64,000 nt of DNA, from positions 1 through 64,000 of the forward strand of contig JADLCD010000021.1 of NCBI GenBank assembly GCA_020847395.1, read 5' to 3'. Source of the DNA: Chitinophagaceae bacterium. GTDB lineage: Bacteria; Bacteroidota; Bacteroidia; Chitinophagales; Chitinophagaceae. Positions 45,535-54,264 of the stretch are shown in pieces (position 1 is the first letter of the stretch; each line of letters starts with the position of its first letter). The notes below the pieces were generated by a model. It was not told the DNA's origin, made no database searches, and was given only the letters and a program-made list of their open reading frames with translations. Position numbers and translations under genes: made by a program.

Positions 45535-45663
45535 AACCAATTATTTAAAATTTTTATAGCATTGTAAATGATGAAACGTCCTTAACGGGTTTTGCATGAA
45601 ATACTTATTGCTTTTGTTCTCCAAATTTCGTGCAAACAAAATTCCCTGAAAATTTTATTGCCG

Positions 45664-45671
45664 TATCTTCG
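45664..45671 (+). promoter_or_regulatory. -7-like element of trpS
   Basis: TATCTTCG, one mismatch to TAnnTTTG, ending six bases before the trpS ATG at 45678. Confidence 0.4.
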
Positions 45672-45677
45672 CCCGCT

Positions 45678-46688
45678 ATGGAAAAAATTGCAGACAAGCC
45701 GATTGTGATGAGCGGCATTCGCCCCACGGGTATTTTACACCTCGGCAGCTATTTTGGTGCCTTAAAAAATTATGTGCGCATGCAGGATGAGTATGACTGT
45801 TATTTTATGGTGGCAGACCTCCATTCACTTATCACTCACCCTGATACCAAAACTTTACGCCAACATGTATTGCATGTTGTTTCTGAATACCTGGCCTGCG
45901 GACTTGATCCCGAAAAAGTTGCATTGTACTGCCAGAGTGATGTATATGAAACAACTGAATTATATTATTATTTTAATACACTAGCTTACAAAGGAGAACT
46001 GGAAAAAACAACCACATTTAAAGACAAAGCCCGCCAGCAGCCACAAAATGTAAATGCTGCATTACTTACCTATCCTGTTTTGCAGGCAGCGGATATATTA
46101 CTACATCGTGCATTATATGTGCCTGTGGGTAAAGACCAGGAACAACACCTGGAAATGGCAAGAAATTTTGCAGTAAGATTTAATCACAGGTACGGCGAAA
46201 TATTTCCTGAGCCTGTGGCTTTCAATTTCGGTGAGGAACTGGTTAAAATACCAAGCCTCGACGGAACGGGAAAAATGAGCAAGAGCGAAAATCAGAATGC
46301 TACGCTTTACTTATCTGATGATGATGAATTGATCCGTAAAAAAGTAATGAAGGCAAAAACAGACCAGGGGCCACAGGAGCCTAACGCGCCGATGCCGGAT
46401 TATATTGAGAACATATTCCGCTTAATGAAGCTTACGGGCAATGAAGAAGCATATAATACATTCCTTTCAGATTATAATAGCTGCAATATCAGGTATGGGG
46501 ATATGAAAAAGCAGTTGGCAGAAGATATGATACGGTTCATAGCACCTGTTCGCGAAAAGGCGCAGGAAATCAGGAATAATGAAGCTTACCTGAAGGAAAT
46601 ACTGGAAAAAGGTGCTGCAAAAGCCGGTAAGAGTGCAAAAAGTACTATGGAACTGGTAAGAAAAGCAGTAGGAATAAAATATTTTTAA
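45678..46688 (+). CDS. trpS: Tryptophanyl-tRNA synthetase
   Basis: A class I aminoacyl-tRNA synthetase of 336 residues from the ATG at 45678 (an open frame runs back to 45630 but the extension does not look conserved). The HIGH motif is HLGS (residues 21-24, after MSGIRPTGIL) and KMSKS occurs in GKMSKSENQNA. The tryptophan-binding segment TYPVLQAADILLHRALYVPVG is present. The extra 16 codons upstream overlap the -7-like box, which supports the shorter start. Confidence 0.96.
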   Translation: MEKIADKPIVMSGIRPTGILHLGSYFGALKNYVRMQDEYDCYFMVADLHSLITHPDTKTLRQHVLHVVSEYLACGLDPEKVALYCQSDVYETTELYYYFNTLAYKGELEKTTTFKDKARQQPQNVNAALLTYPVLQAADILLHRALYVPVGKDQEQHLEMARNFAVRFNHRYGEIFPEPVAFNFGEELVKIPSLDGTGKMSKSENQNATLYLSDDDELIRKKVMKAKTDQGPQEPNAPMPDYIENIFRLMKLTGNEEAYNTFLSDYNSCNIRYGDMKKQLAEDMIRFIAPVREKAQEIRNNEAYLKEILEKGAAKAGKSAKSTMELVRKAVGIKYF

Positions 46689-46802
46689 AAAAGTTAAAGC
46701 TTATAAACCTAAAGCACGTAAAATTATTTACCTTGAACCTTACCCGTGCTTATTAACCTGATCCCGTATCCCGTTTTTCAAAATTGAATTTATTTTAAAG
46801 TA

Positions 46803-47438
46803 ATGGCGAAAACTAAAAAGCCCAAACACATTGCTATAGCCGGAAATATTGGCGCCGGAAAAACAACACTTACAGAAATGCTGAGCAAGCATTACCGTTG
46901 GATACCCCAGTTTGAAGATGTGGATCATAATCCTTATTTATACGATTTCTACGAAGACATGCCCCGCTGGAGTTTTAACCTCCAGATATATTTTTTAAAC
47001 AACAGGCTGAACCAACTGCTGGAAATTCAGAAAGGTGAGGAGACGGTTATACAGGACAGAACGATTTATGAAGATGCGCATATATTCGCCCCCAACCTGC
47101 ACGAAATGGGGTTAATGAGCAAACGTGATTTTGAAAATTACTTTCGCTTTTTTGAAACATTAAAACGGATGGTTAAACCACCCGATCTTTTGATCTACCT
47201 GCAGGCTTCTGTACCAACACTTGTTGGGCAAATTCAAAAGCGCGGAAGGGAGTATGAAGAAAATATCCGCCTTGACTATCTGAAACGGCTTAATGAATAT
47301 TATAACAAGTGGATTGACGGGTATAAAGAGGGCGCTCTCCTGGTAATTGATATAGATAAAAATAAATTTCCTGAAAACGAAGAAGATCTGGGTGATATCA
47401 TACACAAAGTAGATTCGCAGTTGTACGGCCTGTTTTAA
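46803..47438 (+). CDS. Deoxynucleoside kinase (dCK/dGK/dAK family)
   Basis: A 211-residue salvage kinase phosphorylating deoxynucleosides. The P-loop GNIGAGKT is at residues 14-21, then the DRTIYEDAHIF (D/ERS-like) substrate motif and the lid region KRGREYEENIRLDYL. The family length is normal. The start ATG 46803 follows AAAGTA. Substrate preference (dA, dC or dG) cannot be read. It lies 114 nt after trpS, same strand; co-transcription is possible. Confidence 0.92.
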   Translation: MAKTKKPKHIAIAGNIGAGKTTLTEMLSKHYRWIPQFEDVDHNPYLYDFYEDMPRWSFNLQIYFLNNRLNQLLEIQKGEETVIQDRTIYEDAHIFAPNLHEMGLMSKRDFENYFRFFETLKRMVKPPDLLIYLQASVPTLVGQIQKRGREYEENIRLDYLKRLNEYYNKWIDGYKEGALLVIDIDKNKFPENEEDLGDIIHKVDSQLYGLF

Positions 47439-47535
47439 GGTGTTGTTGCGGAACAAAGCCCCGGGAGAATATTATCATGTGCGAAGCCGGGCACATTCGC
47501 ACAGCAGAACAAATCCTTCATTTTTAATTATCAAA

Positions 47536-48423
47536 CTAATCTCTTCCTCCGTCTCTCAAATAAAACGGTACCGTATAGCTATACAGGTAATCAATCTTCC
47601 TGTTGTGCGAAACAGCAGGATCCCATTTAGGAACAGATTTTAGCAGGCGCACAACTTCTTCCTGCAACAATTCATTCGAAACATTGGTAAAATTGATGCG
47701 GGTGAGCTTACCTTCTTTGGTAATCATAAATTCAAAAGATACCTCCCCTTCAATGCTTCTTCTCGCTGCTTTTTCGGGGTATAGCAGGTTATCCCTTATA
47801 AACTGGTCAAAGCTTAAAGCGTTTTCCGGGCATGGTGCGCCATCTATCCTGCAATTGCTGCCCGTTGTATTGCCTGAAGTATCAAAGCAGGTAAGGTCAG
47901 CTAATTTACCCTTCCGGTATAGCTCAATGGTTGAAGGATTTCCATTTTCATGGTACCAATGCCATACACTATCCGGTACGCCATTTGCAAACCATCCTTC
48001 AGATTCTGTTTGCCCTGTTGCGTACCATGTTTTCCAAAAACCTGTTTTCAGATTTTGTTTCATTGTTCCGGAGTCGCTTACCTGCCCTGTGTTATGCCAT
48101 TTTAGTAATTTCCCATCTATCATATTGTTTTTGAAAAAAGTATTCAGGCTGGGCTTCCCATTCTCAAAATATATATTGTACTCTCCTTCCTTCTCGGTTA
48201 GTTTTTTGTCTTTGTAAAAGCCGTGTATCAATACCTGCCTGCCCGGATAAAATACAAATACTTCCCAGCCTTTAGGTGTATTAACCATTTTACCTTCGTA
48301 AACAGCATTTTTTTTAGCTGTAAGTGCAAGCCCCTGGTCAAAATAACAATCTGTAGTATCCTGCGCTATGCCCGCGTAAAAAAATAATAATCCTGCAAGT
48401 AGAAGTATATATCGCATCCGCAT
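47536..48423 (-). CDS. Secreted MORN-repeat protein with a TonB C-terminal domain
   Basis: About 295 residues from the ATG at 48423, with a signal peptide (ILLLAGLLFFYAGIAQ). The middle (residues about 50-190) holds MORN/YwqK-type repeats (EGEYNIYFENGKPSLNTFF, GKLLKWHNTGQ, GFWKTWYATGQ, SVWHWYHENGNPS). The C-terminus (about 210-295) is a TonB/TolA-type domain (ARRSIEGEVSFEFMITKEGK). Classical TonB is anchored by an uncleaved N-terminal helix with a proline-rich linker; both appear to be missing. A role in envelope sensing is possible; function unknown. Confidence 0.78.
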   Translation of the reverse strand: MRMRYILLLAGLLFFYAGIAQDTTDCYFDQGLALTAKKNAVYEGKMVNTPKGWEVFVFYPGRQVLIHGFYKDKKLTEKEGEYNIYFENGKPSLNTFFKNNMIDGKLLKWHNTGQVSDSGTMKQNLKTGFWKTWYATGQTESEGWFANGVPDSVWHWYHENGNPSTIELYRKGKLADLTCFDTSGNTTGSNCRIDGAPCPENALSFDQFIRDNLLYPEKAARRSIEGEVSFEFMITKEGKLTRINFTNVSNELLQEEVVRLLKSVPKWDPAVSHNRKIDYLYSYTVPFYLRDGGRD

Positions 48424-48732
48424 TTCAATTAATAGAGGCTTCAATATAGTATAAAATGCCATTAGTTGCCGAAAATAATCCTGTTTATCAGTCAGGCTTA
48501 TGTTAATCGAAGTTTATATTGTTTTATGACGAGAAGAATAGCAGACATTCTGTGCGCTCATCTTTTTGCCTGCTATTGCATATTTAAATTAATAGAAATT
48601 ATTTTTCTATCCAGGCAACCTATCTTTTTGCATTTACGAAGAATATAGCACGAATCGTAACATTAACTGATTGCCGGCTGCAGCGCTGTTCTCCGGTCAA
48701 CTTATACATTCATTTAAAAACCCTCTACGCAT

Positions 48733-49632
48733 ATGTTTTATTCACAAATAAAATATCAGCCATTTTTTGCAAAAGCACCTTGTAATATTCTTTTGCTAAG
48801 TGCTTTATTTATTGCTTCATGTTCTAAAGACAGTGAACCTAAAACCCCGGAAAAGAAGCCGACTATTTTACTTGCATCCACTACTGCACTCGGTTCATAC
48901 CTTACAGACACATTAGGTAATACGTTGTATTATTTTTCAAATGACTATAACGGGCAAAATAATTGTTCAGGTGGTTGCGCGGCAGTATGGCCTTTATACT
49001 ACGCCGGCGATATTACACAGGAGAGTTTGGGCGAAGGATTGGATATTGCAGATTTTGCTACGGTAACAACATCGTCCGGTACTAAACAAACAACGTATAA
49101 ATCATGGCCGTTGTATTATTATGCACCAACCGTGAGTGGCGCTAATGTGCGTGAAAGCCCGGGCGAAACAAAAGGTGAGGGCGTAGGAAATGTTTGGTAT
49201 GTTGCCAAACCCGACTATAGCATTATGCTTGTAAATACACAACTGATAGGTAATGATGGGAAGCATTATAAGAACGATTATACGGAGGGAGATGGAAAAA
49301 CGCTGTATTTCTCTGATGCAAAAGGTATAACGCTTTACAGTTTTGTTAAAGACAGCGCTGATATAAACAAGTTCACCAAATCTGATTTCTCTAACAATGC
49401 CGTATGGCCTATTTATGAAACAGACCAGGTTGTTGTGCCCTCAACTTTAGATAAAACATTGTTTGGTTCAATAACTGTATTCGGAAAAAAGCAACTTACT
49501 TACAAGGGATGGCCCATATATTATTTTGGAAGTGATAATATGGAACGCGGATTAAATAAAGGTGTGAGCGTTCCTACGCCGGGTATTTGGCCTGTGGTTG
49601 TAAAAGATGCACCTGCGGCGCCAACACCGTAA
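48733..49632 (+). CDS. Lipoprotein with PF03640-type (lipoprotein_15) repeats
   Basis: A 299-residue lipoprotein, lipobox FIASC near residue 30. Two or more copies of the short secreted repeat of COG4315/PF03640 occur: SYLTDTLGNTLYYFSND with NCSGGCAAVWPLYYAG, and KTLYFSDAKGITLYSFVKD with NNAVWPIY, each followed by a TYKSWPLYYY or TYKGWPIYYF strand. The function of the family is unknown. Single gene; a terminator follows. Confidence 0.85.
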   Translation: MFYSQIKYQPFFAKAPCNILLLSALFIASCSKDSEPKTPEKKPTILLASTTALGSYLTDTLGNTLYYFSNDYNGQNNCSGGCAAVWPLYYAGDITQESLGEGLDIADFATVTTSSGTKQTTYKSWPLYYYAPTVSGANVRESPGETKGEGVGNVWYVAKPDYSIMLVNTQLIGNDGKHYKNDYTEGDGKTLYFSDAKGITLYSFVKDSADINKFTKSDFSNNAVWPIYETDQVVVPSTLDKTLFGSITVFGKKQLTYKGWPIYYFGSDNMERGLNKGVSVPTPGIWPVVVKDAPAAPTP

Positions 49633-49669
49633 ACGAAGTGGTGTAAGGAGTATTGGTGACAACAACAGA

Positions 49670-49697
49670 AGGGGTGGTGAAGATGCCACCCTTTTTA
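49670..49697 (+). terminator. Terminator after the PF03640-type lipoprotein
   Basis: GGGTGG (49672-49677) pairs with CCACCC (49686-49691), loop TGAAGATG, followed by TTTTTA. Confidence 0.75.
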
Positions 49698-50774
49698 TAC
49701 TTGTACCGACTTTAATATAGTTAGTATCCGCTCATCAACTTTTCCAAAAAAAGAAACACCCGCTGCACCATTTTGCAATGCATATTGTATACCACTTGCT
49801 ATTTCCTCATCACTGTTAAAATCAGGAATGAAAATACCTGCGTATAAAGGAAAGCTGCCATGCAGTGCTTTAACGCCTTCTGCAACCGCATCTCCTATCC
49901 AGCTTACATCTTCCTTGTAAAATCCATGATAAATCATTGGGCATACGCCGTCAAGATTCCAGCTTACCCAATCCTGTCGCACATTGCGTTTGGCTATTTC
50001 AGGCGTTGGAAATACTGCCGCGGTAATTTTCTTTTTAGATTGATGAGCTGTGTCTGATAACCGGTTAACCACTGTTGTTATATTATCATACCTGAATTTT
50101 CTCCACGAAAGATTTTGTTCGGGGTATTGCAACTGGCGAAGGTCAAAGCCTTTTAAAGATTTGAATTTTTCTATACAAACATCGCAGTAACAAAAGTCAT
50201 ATTCAGGCAATTCCTTTATTTGTTCAATATTATATTTGCCCCAGAGGTTTATAGGGAGAATAACATCACAATAGCGAACATAATCCAGGTGAATACCGTC
50301 TACATAATCCTTCTGTAAAATTTTTTTTACCTGTTCGTCAAGGTAATTGCTCACTTCTTCTCTTGAGGGGCAAAGCCAGCGATAATAGCCCACATATGGC
50401 GGTTTATCGGCACAGGATTCGCCTTTCCTGTTTTTGGCATACCATTCAGGATGCGCAGCAAGCAGTTCCTTTTCTCCACGGTTCATTGTCCACATCCAGC
50501 GATGTGCTTCAAGTTTTTTGCTTTTTGCAATGCGGAAATGCTTTTCGCTATCTGCCTCAAAAAAAATGCCTTTAATGCCTGCATCATAATAAGCGCCATA
50601 TAGCTGCTGCAGTGTTTCTTCCTGGTCGTTAGGATTGGGATTTATCCATACCCAGTGTTTTGTTTTATGCTTTTTAAAGTTTACAGCAGCCTGCTCACTT
50701 TGGGAAACGAGGGGAGCCGCAAGTGTTGAAGCACCTGCCAGCAAAGATGTTTTTATAAAATGTCGTTTATTCAT
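49695..50774 (-). CDS. Secreted GHL10-like glycoside hydrolase
   Basis: A 359-residue protein from the ATG at 50774; the frame extends to 50888, but that would overlap the rpsT terminator and precede the signal. The signal MNKRHFIKTSLLAGAS resembles the Tat-type signals of the two sugar enzymes upstream, with KR in place of RR. The core resembles the GHL10 (PF02638) TIM barrel: YYDAGIKGIFFEAD, DGIHLDYVRY, DGVCPMIYHGFY. Substrate unknown. Single gene. Confidence 0.8.
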   Translation of the reverse strand: MNKRHFIKTSLLAGASTLAAPLVSQSEQAAVNFKKHKTKHWVWINPNPNDQEETLQQLYGAYYDAGIKGIFFEADSEKHFRIAKSKKLEAHRWMWTMNRGEKELLAAHPEWYAKNRKGESCADKPPYVGYYRWLCPSREEVSNYLDEQVKKILQKDYVDGIHLDYVRYCDVILPINLWGKYNIEQIKELPEYDFCYCDVCIEKFKSLKGFDLRQLQYPEQNLSWRKFRYDNITTVVNRLSDTAHQSKKKITAAVFPTPEIAKRNVRQDWVSWNLDGVCPMIYHGFYKEDVSWIGDAVAEGVKALHGSFPLYAGIFIPDFNSDEEIASGIQYALQNGAAGVSFFGKVDERILTILKSVQV

Positions 50775-50855
50775 TACCGCCATGTTTTGATTAGTGATAT
50801 CGCCAAAGCAGTAATGAATGTATTGTAAAAAGAAATGAAAACCCAAAGTATGGGC

Positions 50856-50889
50856 AAAAAAAATGCATTCCCAAATATAGGAATGCATT
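50856..50889 (-). terminator. Terminator of rpsT
   Basis: AATGCATTCC (50862-50871) pairs perfectly with GGAATGCATT (50880-50889); on the minus strand it is followed by eight T residues. It lies 22 nt past the rpsT stop. Confidence 0.92.
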
Positions 50890-50910
50890 GCAATACGTTT
50901 TTATGATTAC

Positions 50911-51165
50911 TTATGCAAGTGTGTTTACTTTCTTAGCAAGTTTGCTCTTAAGATTAGCTGCTTTATTCTTATGAATAACGCCGCGTTTTGCCAACTTGTC
51001 AATCATGCTTTCTACAGAAGGAAGTTCTTTTGTTGCTCCGCTTTTGTCGGTTATAGCTTTCAGATCACGAATAGCATTACGGGTAGTTTTACCGTAATAA
51101 CGATTCCTGTCTCTGCGTTTTGCCGCCTGGCGCACATCCTTTTTCGTAGCTTTATGATTAGCCAT
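50911..51165 (-). CDS. rpsT: 30S ribosomal protein S20
   Basis: An 84-residue basic protein of the small subunit: [20 protein letters not shown] at the start and [21 protein letters not shown] near the end. Single gene bounded by a strong promoter (51185-51216 region) and a perfect terminator. The promoter shares TACCTTTGCCGTCCT with rpmH. Confidence 0.97.
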   Translation of the reverse strand: MANHKATKKDVRQAAKRRDRNRYYGKTTRNAIRDLKAITDKSGATKELPSVESMIDKLAKRGVIHKNKAANLKSKLAKKVNTLA

Positions 51166-51184
51166 ACTTATTTTTTTAGGACGG

Positions 51185-51216
51185 CAAAGGTATGTTTAGA
51201 AATAATATATTCCAAA
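51185..51216 (-). promoter_or_regulatory. Promoter of rpsT
   Basis: Minus strand: TTTG, then 20 nt, then TACCTTTG (51185-51192), followed by CCGTCCT. It ends 19 nt before the rpsT ATG. A good fit to the Bacteroidota consensus. Confidence 0.65.
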
Positions 51217-51391
51217 TTTTATAGAACAAAATACCTGAAAACTTCATTATTGCTGTATTCCGGTAATTTTTATGCCTGCCCGAAAATTATTGAGAAAAGC
51301 TATCGTTATAACGATACTTTAAAATTTTAAAAATAATGCATAACTGCCTGCTTTTGACGGGTGTTTTACAACCTGTTTCGTCAAAATCCCG

Positions 51392-51399
51392 TAGGTTTG
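51392..51399 (+). promoter_or_regulatory. -7 promoter element of sucA
   Basis: TAGGTTTG, an exact TAnnTTTG match, 24 nt before the sucA ATG at 51424. Confidence 0.5.
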
Positions 51400-51423
51400 T
51401 GCCTCTTTTCAAAAGTTAGCCCA

Positions 51424-54228
51424 ATGAAGGATTTTTCGTATATAACCAACTCCGATCCGGCATACATAGAAAATATGTATAAAGATTTTGTGAAAAACCC
51501 GGATAGTGTAGACCCCGATTTTAAAAAATTTTTTGAAGGTTTTGATTTTGCTGTTGCCAATATAAAACCTGCCGTAAATGGCACATCCGCTAATGGTGTA
51601 CCTGATAAAACAGCCGCCACAGCCTCTTATACAACTACAGATGGGGTGGATTGGAAAAAGGAACTCGGCGCCTATCGCCTTATTCTTGGTTACAGGAATA
51701 AAGGGCATCTTATTGCAGATACCAACCCAATAAGAGTGCGGAAAGACAGGGGCGCAAATCTTAATCTGGCTTTCTTCGGATTTACCGAAGAAGATATGGA
51801 TAAGAATTTCTTTGCCGGCAATCTTATTGGCTTGGGAACTACTACGTTAAGAAAAATTCTGGCGCACTTAAAAGCATGCTATGCCGGTAAAGTGGGTATT
51901 GAATTTAAATACATCAGTGATCAGAAAAAGGTAGACTGGCTGACCACTGAAATGGAAAAGAATTTTACCAAACCCCTGGAGCTTAAACAAAAGGAGCGGA
52001 TACTCGAAAAACTTAACCAGGGTGTAATGTTTGAAAAATTTCTTCATACAAAATACATTGGTCAAAAAAGGTTTTCGCTGGAAGGCGGTGAAACTACTAT
52101 TGCAGCGCTTGACGCTATCATAAACAAGGCGGCTGAATTTGATGTGCAGGAAATAGTGATAGGAATGGCTCACCGCGGAAGGCTGAATATACTGGCAAAT
52201 ATTATGGGCAAAACCTATAACCAGATTTTCAGTGAATTTGAAGGCACAGGTAAGGTAGACCAGACGATGGGCAGCGGCGACGTAAAATATCACCTCGGTT
52301 TTGGTAGCGAGGTAAAAACGCATTCCGGTAAACCCATGTATTTAAAACTAATGCCCAATCCCTCACATCTTGAAGCAGTTGACCCTGTTGTGGTAGGTTT
52401 TGCAAGAGGCAGGGCAAATGTGCTGCACGAAGCCAATTATGAAAAAGTATTGCCTATACTCATACATGGCGATGCATCTATAGCAGGTCAGGGTATTGTG
52501 TATGAAGTGTTGCAGATGTGCAAACTGGGCGGTTATTATACCGGGGGAACCATTCATTTTGTAATCAATAACCAGATTGGCTTTACCACAGATTTTGATG
52601 ATGCGAGAAGCTCGGACTATTGTACTTCACTGGCAGCAATGGTACAGGTGCCGGTAATGCATGTTAATGGTGATGACCCGGAAGCTGTGGTGAAATGTGC
52701 GGAAATAGCTGCACGTTACCGTAAGGAGTTCCAGTCGGATGTTTTTATTGATATGGTATGCTATAGAAAGCATGGACATAACGAAGGCGACGATCCTAAA
52801 TTTACCCAGCCTACTTTATACGCGCTTATTGATAAACATCCTAATCCGAGAGAAGTATATGTAAAATACCTGCTTGAGCATGGTGAGCCTGAAGCACAGA
52901 ATCTTGCCAAGCAAATGGAGAAAAAATTCTGGAATGATTTGCAGGACAGGCTTGATGAAGTAAAGCAAAACCCGCTGCCCTATACTTACCAGCAGCCGGA
53001 TCAATGGTGGAAGCAATTGCGCAAAGCAACTGATGCAGATTTTGATCAGTCGCCACAAACCAGCATAAGCAAAGAAAATTTTAAAGATATATTTGATGCG
53101 ATGATGAAGTGGCCGGAAAAATATACGCCGCTTCGTAAGGTTGAAAAAATCATCCAGGATAAAGTAAAATTATTTGAAACCGAAAATAAACTGGATTGGG
53201 CTACCGGTGAGTTAATGGCTTACGGAAGCATATTGCTTGATGGCAAAGATGTGCGTATGAGCGGGCAGGATGTATGCAGGGGAACCTTCTCTCACCGTCA
53301 TGCTGTGCTTCGCGATGAAAATACTGATGAACCATATAACAGGCTGAGCCGCATTCCCGGTGCAACCGGCAGGTATAGAATTTTCAATTCATTTTTGAGT
53401 GAATATGGCGTGCTTGGTTTTGAGTACGGATTTGGTCTTGCCAACCCTAATGCACTTGTGGTTTGGGAAGCGCAGTTTGGCGATTTCTGTAATGTTGCTC
53501 AGCCAATGATTGACCAGTTTATTATGGCCGGTGAGGAAAAATGGAACAGGATGAATGGACTGGTGATGTTATTGCCACACGGGTATGAAGGGCAGGGGCC
53601 TGAACACAGTTCCGGCAGAATGGAACGCTTTCTTCAAATGTGTGCCGAATTGAATGCCGTAGTTACAAATATCACTACTGCGTCTAACTTTTTCCATGCA
53701 TTACGCAGGCAACTGGCATGGCCGTTCAGAAAGCCATTAATCAATTTCTCGCCAAAAGCAAACCTCCGTCACCCGGGCAGCTATTCTGTTGTTGAAGAAT
53801 TTACTTCTGGCAGATTCAGAGAAGTGATTGATGATACATTTGCAGATAATCCTGCTAATGTTAAAAAGGTGCTTTTCTGCTCAGGGAAAATTTATTTTGA
53901 TCTTGCAGAAAAACAGCAGAAAGATAACAGGAAAGATGTTGCCCTTATAAGAGTTGAACAATTATATCCGCTTCCATACAAACCTTTATCTGCTTTATAC
54001 AGTAAATATGGTAAGGCAATATGGTATTGGGTGCAGGAAGAACCGCTGAACATGGGTGCTGCCTCCTTTATGCAAATGAATTTGAATGGAGGATTAAGAC
54101 AATTAGGCCTGCCGGAAATCAATTATGGTGTAATCAGCAGGGAAAGCAGCGCTGCACCTGCAACAGGATTTGCCAAAATACATGGGCAGGAGCAGAGTGA
54201 AATTATTGAAACAGCTTTTTCTATATAA
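51424..54228 (+). CDS. sucA: 2-oxoglutarate dehydrogenase E1 component
   Basis: The thiamine-diphosphate E1 of the TCA-cycle complex that decarboxylates 2-oxoglutarate. 934 residues from the ATG at 51424; the frame is open to 51361 but the extra 21 residues are not typical. The N-terminal helix SDPAYIENMYKDFVKNPDSVD docks E2. The TPP-binding region GDASIAGQGIVYEVLQM and NNQIGFTT are seen, then the transketolase-pyrimidine domain (SHRHAVLRDENTDEPY, HGYEGQGPEHSSGRMERFL) and the C-terminal domain. It lies 36 nt upstream of sucB in the same operon. Confidence 0.97.
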   Translation: MKDFSYITNSDPAYIENMYKDFVKNPDSVDPDFKKFFEGFDFAVANIKPAVNGTSANGVPDKTAATASYTTTDGVDWKKELGAYRLILGYRNKGHLIADTNPIRVRKDRGANLNLAFFGFTEEDMDKNFFAGNLIGLGTTTLRKILAHLKACYAGKVGIEFKYISDQKKVDWLTTEMEKNFTKPLELKQKERILEKLNQGVMFEKFLHTKYIGQKRFSLEGGETTIAALDAIINKAAEFDVQEIVIGMAHRGRLNILANIMGKTYNQIFSEFEGTGKVDQTMGSGDVKYHLGFGSEVKTHSGKPMYLKLMPNPSHLEAVDPVVVGFARGRANVLHEANYEKVLPILIHGDASIAGQGIVYEVLQMCKLGGYYTGGTIHFVINNQIGFTTDFDDARSSDYCTSLAAMVQVPVMHVNGDDPEAVVKCAEIAARYRKEFQSDVFIDMVCYRKHGHNEGDDPKFTQPTLYALIDKHPNPREVYVKYLLEHGEPEAQNLAKQMEKKFWNDLQDRLDEVKQNPLPYTYQQPDQWWKQLRKATDADFDQSPQTSISKENFKDIFDAMMKWPEKYTPLRKVEKIIQDKVKLFETENKLDWATGELMAYGSILLDGKDVRMSGQDVCRGTFSHRHAVLRDENTDEPYNRLSRIPGATGRYRIFNSFLSEYGVLGFEYGFGLANPNALVVWEAQFGDFCNVAQPMIDQFIMAGEEKWNRMNGLVMLLPHGYEGQGPEHSSGRMERFLQMCAELNAVVTNITTASNFFHALRRQLAWPFRKPLINFSPKANLRHPGSYSVVEEFTSGRFREVIDDTFADNPANVKKVLFCSGKIYFDLAEKQQKDNRKDVALIRVEQLYPLPYKPLSALYSKYGKAIWYWVQEEPLNMGAASFMQMNLNGGLRQLGLPEINYGVISRESSAAPATGFAKIHGQEQSEIIETAFSI

Positions 54229-54264
54229 CTTTAAGCAGAATACATAGTATAAACTAACGATAAC

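Noticed and set aside
50775-50888. Longer start for the GHL10-like gene
   Set aside because: It would overlap the rpsT terminator and put 38 unrelated residues before the signal peptide.
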